A stretch of DNA of 64,000 bases, taken from positions 930,001 to 994,000 of the forward strand of contig CAVUKN010000007.1 in NCBI GenBank assembly GCA_963742105.1, read 5' to 3'. Below are positions 63,460 to 64,000 of the stretch, piece by piece. Source of the DNA: Gp6-AA40 sp963742105 (GTDB lineage Bacteria; Acidobacteriota; Vicinamibacteria; Vicinamibacterales; UBA2999). The stretch's first letter is position 1; each line of letters begins with the position of its first letter. The notes below the pieces were generated by a model. That model made no database searches. It saw only the letters and a program-made list of their open reading frames with translations, and was not told the origin of the DNA. A program made the position numbers and the translations under genes.

Positions 63460-64000
63460 ATGTTCGAACGCTACACGGAAAGGGCGCGGCGGGTTCTCTT
63501 CTTCGCCCGCTATGAGGCCAGCCAGCTCGGCAGCGTCTCCATCGAGACCGAGCACCTGCTCCTTGGCCTGATTCGCGAAGGCAAGGGGCTCACGAGCCGG
63601 ATTTTTGCGCGCTCGCATCTCTCTCTCGAGAACATCCGTAAGGAAATCGAGGGCCGGACGGTGTATCGGGAGAAGGTCTCGACGTCGGTCGAGATCCCGT
63701 TCAGCGCCGAGACGAAGCGCGTGCTGCAGTTTGCCGCCGAAGAGGCCGACCGCCTGCTGCACAACTACATCGGCACTGAGCATCTGCTCCTCGGAATCCT
63801 GCGTGAGGAGCGCAGCGTCGCCGCCTCCATTCTGATGGAGAAGGGGATGCGCCTCCACACAGTGCGGGAGGACATCGTCCAGCTTCTCAACGAGAAGACG
63901 ACGTTGACGCGCGCCGCGAAGGAGACTCCGCTGCTCGCCGAGTTCAGCCGCGACCTCACCGAAGCGGCGATCAAAAACCTCCTCGATCCGCTGGTCGGCC
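63460..64000 (+). CDS. clpC: ClpC ATPase, N-terminal part (cut by window edge)
   Basis: First 180 residues of the Clp/Hsp100 AAA+ unfoldase that works with ClpP. MFERYTERARRVLFFARYEA, SIETEHLLLGLIREGKGLTS and IGTEHLLLGILREERSVAAS are the two N-domain (Clp_N) repeats of ClpC/ClpA. The sequence then enters the linker LLAEFSRDLTEAAIKNLLDP, LVGR, just before the first ATPase domain, so ClpC (MecB-like) rather than ClpB is indicated. The rest lies beyond 64000. Confidence 0.95.
   Translation, partial: MFERYTERARRVLFFARYEASQLGSVSIETEHLLLGLIREGKGLTSRIFARSHLSLENIRKEIEGRTVYREKVSTSVEIPFSAETKRVLQFAAEEADRLLHNYIGTEHLLLGILREERSVAASILMEKGMRLHTVREDIVQLLNEKTTLTRAAKETPLLAEFSRDLTEAAIKNLLDPLVG

Overview
The window is a 64 kb piece of a GC-rich Gram-negative chromosome, most likely from an Acidobacteriota of the Vicinamibacteria type. 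This rests on recall of protein families, not on a search: a secreted VWFA-related protein of the acidobacterial TIGR03436 type, outer-membrane porins and Lol export genes, HspR-type heat-shock control, DUF6677-like and DUF4331 proteins, and many short 7-8 bp tandem repeats between genes. No rRNA, tRNA, insertion sequence, prophage or CRISPR array was seen.

Layout. 1-4 kb (minus): a large Orn/Lys/Arg-type decarboxylase followed by an AspT-type antiporter, probably a decarboxylation/exchange pair. 4.6-9.9 kb: porin, VOC protein, small lipoprotein, MscS channel and two tandem secreted paralogues. 10-14.8 kb: SulP transporter, alginate-export-like barrel, LOG protein, HdeD-like protein. 15-23.3 kb: glycogen phosphorylase, DUF3300/DUF2950 pair, a second decarboxylase-fold protein that has lost its PLP site, beta-carbonic anhydrase. 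23.4-27.8 kb: lnt, prfB with its programmed +1 frameshift, NHL-repeat protein, small membrane protein. 28-34.2 kb (minus): HupE/UreJ, DUF4198, DUF4331, RskA-type anti-sigma, ECF sigma and a phosphatase-like protein, with two copies of a long composite inverted-repeat element. 34.4-42.7 kb: PBP1A, the dnaK-dnaJ-hspR operon with a sigma70-type promoter and HAIR-like operator, a DnaC-like ATPase, hemW. 42.7-51.8 kb: two secreted paralogues separated by a terminator, acyl-CoA dehydrogenase, a MeaB/epimerase/metallo-hydrolase reading frame, and the salvage pair MTA phosphorylase and PfkB kinase followed by an M28 peptidase. 51.9-64 kb: IMPDH/GMPR-family enzyme, VWA protein, small membrane proteins, enoyl-CoA hydratase, ribH-nusB-lysS, lolC/E-lolD, a HIBADH-type dehydrogenase, an ABM monooxygenase and the start of clpC.

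Data quality matters for the reading. At least ten otherwise normal genes, including essential dnaK, are broken by single-base frame changes while homology continues in the next frame. I read these as sequence errors, so most frameshifted genes are annotated as intact CDS with the break noted. The frameshift in prfB is genuine and programmed.

Most interesting observations: a coherent loss of PLP-binding residues in the second decarboxylase (20.0-22.3 kb); a roughly 240-300 bp nested inverted-repeat element present twice (27.8 and 33.4 kb); families of degenerate heptamer arrays in many intergenic gaps; and the apparent MeaB-epimerase-MBL fusion, whose first junction depends on one base in a C-tract.
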